DNA of 64,000 nt, from assembly GCA_030998225.1 (NCBI GenBank), contig JAPYXD010000522.1, forward strand, positions 5,766,001 to 5,830,000. Reading direction: 5' to 3'. Source of the DNA: Diplolepis rosae. Taxonomy: Eukaryota; Arthropoda; Insecta; Hymenoptera; Diplolepididae. The first letter of the stretch is position 1. The number at the start of each line of letters is the position of its first letter. The notes beneath the pieces are model-generated. The model was not told the DNA's origin. It saw only the letters and a list, made by a program, of their open reading frames with translations, and made no database searches. Made by a program: the position numbers and the translations under genes. This document shows, in pieces, positions 58,660 to 64,000 of the stretch.

Positions 58660-59560
58660 GGCCACCTGGCAGCACTGAACGCGCATAAGAACAAGTAGGG
58701 CATAAAGGGGTTCCCTCTCTCGCTCGTTGCAGAGAACAGTCCGAAGATCAAACTTCTCGCTGGAGGGAATCTCAAGTGTAGCTCCCAACAGCGCTCTGAA
58801 TCGTCGATGTGTTGATATTTTTGATCGACTGTGAGGAAACGTGGTACGTGGTACCCATAACGAACAGAGTTTTCTCATGCTCAAATGCTTATGAAAAATG
58901 GTAAATACACTGCCTTTTGATGTCTTTAAGGTTCCAGATATCTCACGCAACTCTAATTTACGATCGGGCTATACCATTTTGTGGCCTTTCTTTTATGTTT
59001 TCTGGAACAACTGCCGAATTTGGGTGACTGGAGCGTTCAGCATCATCACTGTTTGTACGGTCGCGTTTAAGGGGCACAACTATTTGATTTTTTTTACAAT
59101 CGAGGGACATTGTATAGGAAATATATTCTAGTTTAATAAAATTTTTGGTTTTCTTGATTTCAGGCCCTGTGAAGGCTACAATCACTGCAACAGTGGGACT
59201 TTTTTTTTGAAGACTCAGGAGATGGTGGATAACTTGCTGAAAATCCAATATTTTCATTTGAAAACATTACTTTGTATTCATTATTTATGCACAAATATAT
59301 CTGAAAATTTTTAAAACATTCGATACAATACATTTATTTTAAAAAGTATTGCAAAAATCACCTTTTTTTCAGGTGGTCAAACTAGTTGTGCCCCTTAAAA
59401 TGAGCAAACCACTTCTCTACCATTTGTCTCGATTGAGCAGAGTCCGGATAACATTTGTCGAGCTATTGCTTCGCTTGAATGATATTTTTCCCCTATTAAA
59501 AAGCAATGCTTTATCAACACACGATATTATATACCTTTTTCTGGCTCAAAAAATCAACAA
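58660..59560 (-). pseudogene. Mariner transposase pseudogene interrupted by a MITE
   Basis: Minus strand: QMVEKWFAHF ends at 59400, then a TTAA-flanked MITE (59394-59071) interrupts, and KRDRTNSDDAERSSHPNSAV resumes at 59070. Merging the two TTAA sites restores the frame across the join. Downstream REISGTLKTSKGSVFTIFHK and HLSMRKLCSLWVP are the helix-turn-helix and WVP linker of a mariner transposase. Sequence then decays before the catalytic core, and the rest is missing. Confidence 0.85.
59071..59394. mobile_element. TTAA-flanked MITE nested in mariner
   Basis: The termini GGGGCACAACTA and TAGTTGTGCCCC are flanked by TTAA (59067-59070 and 59395-59398). It is 324 bp. The surrounding mariner reading frame proves the insertion and the single-TTAA target. 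The GGGG start is shared with the MITE at 26388. Confidence 0.85.
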
Positions 59561-59599
59561 AATTTGTATTGCTTATTTTTAAAGTACATACTTTTAACA

Positions 59600-60570
59600 A
59601 TGTTTCTGCAAAATTTAATCGAGATCGGGGCACTAGAACCTAAGATACGGCCGTTTATAGTGCGCAGTTTCTGGACTGCTTAATGTCCACCTAAAACTTT
59701 AAACGCGATTATCTCGGAATCGTATTTTTTTTAAAATGCCATCGCAGTGAGCACCATATCTCGCTAACCACTACATCGACCAATTTGAAATTTGGAAGGG
59801 TTGTTTGTAATTACAATAAATAATTCGTGAATGAAGCAATTTTTTTCAGACAAATCCGTCTGTTTTTTTTTTGGCGAAAAACTCAATTTTCGGACCTTAA
59901 AAAATCGACTTTTTTTGGAAAAAATGTCACTGTAACTGTAAAAAAATTTTTTTTGTAAAATCCTTCGTTCACGAACAAGATCACACTATATATTAACGTA
60001 GTTTTTTTTTCAGCTGATCCGTTACCGTTATTTCATGCTCACAGTAAGCCATTACAAACAAAAAGAGTTCTACGGCAAGGAGTGTACCTCCCAGATTTTC
60101 CGAATTTTCACTCAAAATTTTATACAAAAACACAATAAGAGATGAACTTTTTGAAACGTTTTATCGAATTTAAATAAAGCTATGGTAACATGATTTAAAA
60201 AAATTAGTAAAAACCCTGTATTTCCCTAGAGAAAAAGGTATATAACCCCTTAAGAATCACTATTTATTGAAGGATATCGAATTTCTTAACTAGGTATAGG
60301 ACAGTAGTTCGGTGCGAGGCCGTGACATAAAGTTCCTCAACAAAAGATTTAAACTTAAATTTTTTTTGGGATTCGTTTCTTTTTGTTATTAAAGATGAAA
60401 TAATTTTTTCATATATTTTTTGGTTCGGTTTTGATAGCAAGTTACTGAGTGGTATTTATTCTACCATGTTATCTATATTCATTAGATTCTACAATTTTAT
60501 TATTCACAAGATTTCAAGGTTGGCTTGCGTCATTTTGAATTTAATCATTTACTGAATTTCTGATATAATC
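59600..60570. other. Unannotated, probably element-derived
   Basis: It contains AACGCGATTATCTCGGAATC-type sequence and ends near 60254 with TATATAACCCC TTAA, like the right end of the 26388 MITE, but no matching left end was found. No gene. Confidence 0.4.
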
Positions 60571-60667
60571 GCTCAATTCAATAATCCACGAATTAACTCA
60601 CGAATTTTGTAATTTTTGTGTTGGTAAAATAGTAAACACGTTGTCACATATTTCATACTACAATGAT

Positions 60668-60777
60668 CTATAACGTTTTGATTAATAAATAATATTGTAT
60701 TATTTTCCCAACACGTAAAAGCATAATGAAACCAATAGTGAAGATAAGACACATTATAACAATATGCCACATTTTAG
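60668..60777 (-). pseudogene. Decayed inverted copy of the 63851 signal-peptide exon
   Basis: Minus strand MWHIVIMCLIFTIGFIML against MWHIVTTCLIFAIASVK at 63851; the 5' leader (CTTATTCAGCTAAA) also matches. The promoter is cut off by the GC-rich block at 60783, and the donor site of the + copy is not conserved. An inverted paralogue remnant on the other side of the palindromic element. Confidence 0.55.
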
Positions 60778-60782
60778 CTGAA

Positions 60783-60965
60783 TAAGACCCGTGTGGAAAT
60801 CGAATCCGGAAACTGGTCGAGATCCGGAGGGATAGCCCTGGTTGTAAGCGGGAACCGGTCGGGCTATCTGACCAGGAACCCGCCAGAAACGTCACGCTGG
60901 TTTGGTTATGTTCCCGACATGAAGTCTGATCAGGAACCGGCCGGGCTACCTGGTCCTTTTCTGTC
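60783..60965. repeat. GC-rich block with repeated CCGGxCGGGCTA-type words
   Basis: Words such as GGAACCGGTCGGGCTATCTG and GGAACCGGCCGGGCTACCTG recur. Much more GC-rich than anything nearby. Probably an element fragment; it separates the 60777 exon from its promoter. Confidence 0.5.
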
Positions 60966-60987
60966 TGTTTTTTAGGGGGGTTCTTAG

Positions 60988-63388
60988 CCCTATCGAACTG
61001 GCTGAACGGTAGCTTTACGCTGTACCGTAAAGCTATCGTAAAGCTATCGTAAAGTAGCATTATAACCAGCCGTATGCATCAGCCCGTATTTCACGATTCT
61101 ATCTTGACCCCCTTAGTGTCCTAAGTTGAATTCCTAAGTTAGTTTGCCGAATCGTCACACGCGGGGCTAACTGTACCATCACTTCCTGAAAATACACAGT
61201 AGCATACGAAGAATTTAATAAAAAAAATTTTTAAATATATTATTTAATGCCATAAACAAATAAAAGAGATCAGACTTTAAATAATAATATCATTTGAATA
61301 TTATAAATTAAATTTTCCCCTTTTTATTCATATTTATCTCGTACAAAAACTATTTTGAAACATTCAGCTGATATTAGAATTTAAATATTAATATCTCTTT
61401 TATTCCTTTTTGGCATTGAATAATAACTTTTTAAAATTTTTATATTTAATTGTCTATATATCACTACATTTATATTATTTTTTTGAGGTGAAATTAAGTT
61501 GAAAAATAGAAGAAAAAATGAAAAATTCTGAACAAGGAACGAAGTTGATGAGAGTTGTAATTAGTTGGAAATCATTATGAATAATTAAAGAAAATAGAAT
61601 ACAAAATAAGGTGAATATAATTTATTTTTTTTAAATAGTTAACTAACATTAATAAAAACAGTATAATAAGAACAATTAAATTTTTTTCCATTTTCAAATC
61701 CAAAAGTAGTCTATCTACGTCCGCTTTCATCCTCTCTAACATTCACCAAATTTTGGAAACAACATTTTATGTACTTTGGACACAAACAAGTAGAAACTGG
61801 ACCAAATTATTCATATAAACTTGCTACTCTTCTCAAGTATCACATTAATTAAAACCATTTTTAATAACACCTAAAGCAATGAACTTTTCAAAATTTTTGT
61901 TCATATATCACAAAGATAGATTTACGGAAAATATCCGATGTATATGAAAGAAACTGTAATCATTTTTACCTGGATGCTGTGAAAGTTTAAAGTTAGGGAA
62001 ACAAAGTTGTAAAAGTTCAAATTCGTGAAATCATTCATAAAAAAAATATAAAAATACTTTTAATGTATTTCTAAGTAAAATATTTTCTATTTTGTTTCTA
62101 ATAATTAATTTTCACAATTTGTAGGATCCGCTTTTTAGGTATGAAAATACTTTGAATTTTTACAACTTTTTGTTTCCCTAAATTTCAACTTTCACATTTC
62201 GTAAATGTTAGAGACGATGAAAACGGACGTAGATAGACTACTTTTGGTTTTGAAAATGGAGAAAAAATTTAATTATTCTTATTATACTGTTTTCATTAAT
62301 GTTAGTTAACTATTTTAAAAATATAAATTAATATTCTCCTTTTTTTATATTCTATTTTCTTTAATTATTCATAATGATTTTCAACTAATTACAACTCTCA
62401 TCAAATTCGTTCCTTGTTCAAAATTTTTCATTTTTTTTCCATTTTTCAACTTAATTTTACCTCAAAAAAATAATATAAATGCATGATATGTAGACAATTA
62501 AATATAAAAATTTTAAAAAAGTTATTATTCAATGCCAAAAAGGAATAAAAGAGATATTAATATTTAAATTCTAATATCAGCTGAATGTTTCAAAATAGTT
62601 TTTGTACGAGATAAATATGAATAAAAAGGGGAAAATTTAATTTAAAATATCCAAATAATATTATTATTTAAAGTCTGATCTCTTTTATTTGTTTATGGCA
62701 TTGAATAATATATTTTGAAAATTTTTTTATTAAATTCTTCGTATGTTACTGTGCATTTTCAGGGAGTGATGGTACAGTTAGCGCCACGTGTGACGGTTCG
62801 GCAAACTAACTTAGGAATTCAACTTAGGACACTAACGGGGCGCCATTTTCTCTTCTGATGCATACGACTTATTATAACTCATGAATGAGGCAAAATAAAC
62901 ATTCAAATTGTTTTTATCCTTATTCTACGTTGAAAATAACGTTAACTGGTAATTGAAATATGCAATAATTTTATTTATTTACGTTAAAAATTGAAAAAAA
63001 CATAATACCTGTCATTCAAGGCAGTGCAGTGGTTCATCACTTTCCATGTCTTCACCGTCAGGATTGAATATTTGTTAGAGTGAGATGAAAGTATAGTTGT
63101 GTCTCACTCCAACCAATGGTCAACTTTAACGGAGAAGTTCCACAAAAGGTGAACCACTGCACTACCTTCAATAACAGGTATTATGTTTTTTTTTTAATTT
63201 TTAGCATAAATAAATAAAATTATTGCATATTTCAATTACCAGTTAACGTTATTTTCAACGTAGAATAAGGATGAAAACATTTTGAATGTTTATTTTGCCT
63301 CATTCATGAGTTATAATGCTACTTTACGATAGCTTTACGATAGCTTTACGGTACAGCGTAAAGCTACCGTTCAGCCAGTTCGCTAGGG
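60988..63388. mobile_element. Palindromic element, CCCTAGCG family, member 2, with nested insertion
   Basis: The ends CCCTATCGAACTGGCTGAAC (60988) and GTTCAGCCAGTTCGCTAGGG (63388) are inverted. The GTAGCTTTACGCTGTACC arms are mirrored at 63346-63366. The centre at about 63020-63170 has GGCAGTGCAGTGGTTCA and its complement, as in 27021-27577. A 1.8-kb palindrome (61066-62870) was inserted in the left arm. Without it, this member is about 590 bp, close to the 557 bp of member 1. Confidence 0.75.
61066..62870. mobile_element. 1.8-kb palindrome with 7-bp ATTATAA duplication
   Basis: The flanks ATTATAA (61059-61065 and 62871-62877) and the inverted ends (CCGTATGCATCAG / CTGATGCATACG) bound 1805 bp. 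The arms of about 0.9 kb mirror throughout: TAGTCTATCTACGTCCG against CGGACGTAGATAGACTA, and GTTTGCCGAATCGTCACACG against GTGTGACGGTTCGGCAAAC. No ORF of note. The mirrored terminus in the right arm of the host element confirms the insertion. Confidence 0.78.
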
Positions 63389-63714
63389 AGTAGCATTAAA
63401 ATTTCACTTGATTCACAATTGGACTCATCACCACTGTATTCTTCAGATTCATTCGGATTGAAAGTTTGAACTGATTCGGATTGGTCGGATGCATTCGGAT
63501 TAAGAGTTAGGATTGATTTTAAATGAGCCTCTGATTTATGCGGATTAAAACTGGCTTCGGGTTTATCCGGAATAACTTGGATTGGTTCAGAAACAGATTT
63601 CTGAATGGGTTGCATTGGTTTGGAATAAATTCCCAATCCCAATTTTGTATATATGATGGTCATTCTTACGGGGACCAATATGAAATTATTTTTCCACTGA
63701 TATAGACGCAGCAA
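63364..63714 (-). CDS. ORF with NPN-S-rich imperfect repeats, unrecognised
   Basis: 116 residues on the minus strand, perhaps an exon beginning after CTATATCAG (63692). It contains three imperfect repeats (SFNPHKSEAH, TLNPNASDQSES, TFNPNESEEYSGDESN) and is acidic, serine-rich and likely disordered. The last codons and stop lie inside the end of the palindromic element, so the natural C-terminus was probably replaced. It lies just upstream of, and divergent from, the 63851 gene. Confidence 0.35.
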   Translation of the reverse strand: MLRLYQWKNNFILVPVRMTIIYTKLGLGIYSKPMQPIQKSVSEPIQVIPDKPEASFNPHKSEAHLKSILTLNPNASDQSESVQTFNPNESEEYSGDESNCESSEILMLLPSELAER

Positions 63715-63791
63715 TAAAGATTTAATGATATTATATTCAAATTCAACGAGCGGGCAAGTAATTATCTGAGCGATTAGAAGTCTTAAAACAC

Positions 63792-63826
63792 TATATAGAG
63801 GAAAAATACAAATTTAAGCAACCAGT
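63792..63826 (+). promoter_or_regulatory. Core promoter: TATA box and initiator
   Basis: CTATATAGAGG (TATA box at 63792-63797) is followed about 30 bases later by ACCAGTTTG (63821-63829), which fits the arthropod initiator. The predicted start near 63823 leaves a leader of about 28 bases before the ATG at 63851. Spacing is canonical. Confidence 0.55.
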
Positions 63827-63850
63827 TTGTTGGCAACTTATTCAACTAAA

Positions 63851-64000
63851 ATGTGGCATATTGTTACAACGTGTCTTATCTTCGCTATTGCTTCAGTAAA
63901 AGGTAAAATCTTTCAATAAGATTTAAATCCAGTAATTCATTTTACTTTTTTTTTTACTTATTTTCTAGAATTTATCTCTAAATCTTCTGCAAGTAACAAC
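63851..64000 (+). CDS. First exons of a secreted-protein gene running off the right edge
   Basis: Exon 1, 63851-63902, encodes a signal peptide (MWHIVTTCLIFAIASVK) ending in phase 1 with donor GTAAAA at 63903. The intron is 66 bases and ends in a pyrimidine tract, TTTTCTAG. Exon 2 starts at 63969 and reads EFISKSSASNN to the window end. A TATA/initiator promoter is placed correctly upstream. The short first exon with a phase-1 end equals the SPH gene layout, but too little is visible to name the family. Confidence 0.6.

Overview
The window looks like AT-rich insect nuclear DNA. It is dominated by transposable elements and holds very little host coding sequence. The mix of mariner families, Ty3/gypsy and R1-type retroelements, Penelope-like hammerhead motifs and many palindromic elements fits an insect. 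A hymenopteran such as a parasitoid wasp is my best guess, but that is inference. I see no rRNA, tRNA, CRISPR or bacterial-type gene organisation.

The main host gene is a secreted, chymotrypsin-fold serine protease homologue (SPH) on the minus strand. Copy B (36977-48333) can be assembled from five exons: 48333-48273, 43820-43591, 40090-39971, 37464-37366 and 37216-36977. All have GT/AG borders and matching phases, and together they give 750 bp (249 residues plus stop). The first exon is a signal peptide. The catalytic His and Ser sites are replaced, so the product should be a pseudoprotease. A second copy (copy A) lies at about 16.7-28.3 kb. It keeps exons 2 to 5 in frame, but a small deletion removed its signal-peptide exon. 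The two copies come from a segmental duplication (16697-24065 plus about 27.7-28.3 kb, against 36238-45341 plus about 48.1-48.7 kb), and each has since collected its own insertions. Other host candidates are a TATA-promoter-driven signal-peptide exon leaving the right edge (63851, +), its decayed inverted relative (60777, -), two cysteine-containing exons near 33.2-33.6 kb, a + strand signal-like ORF at 37925 and a small basic ORF at 56295-56546.

Layout: 1-13 kb holds a foldback, a solo LTR with tandem repeats, further foldbacks and four mariner copies. 13.4-16.7 kb is a gypsy integrase/env relic containing an R1 3' end and a 1-kb (ATCT)n tract. 16.7-28.3 kb is duplication copy A with Penelope-like, gypsy and MITE insertions. 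29-35 kb holds an R1-like ORF1, a 2.3-kb palindrome containing an LTR, unassigned exons and a mariner deletion derivative. 36.2-48.7 kb is duplication copy B. 49-60 kb is LTR and mariner debris, a satellite-like palindrome with a hammerhead ribozyme and an R1 ORF2, and a second mariner deletion derivative in the loop of another palindrome. 61-63.4 kb is a nested pair of palindromic elements. The right edge begins a new gene.

Almost all elements are broken. The recurring theme is palindromic DNA: about twenty long inverted repeats, several with exact target-site duplications, two of them related to each other.
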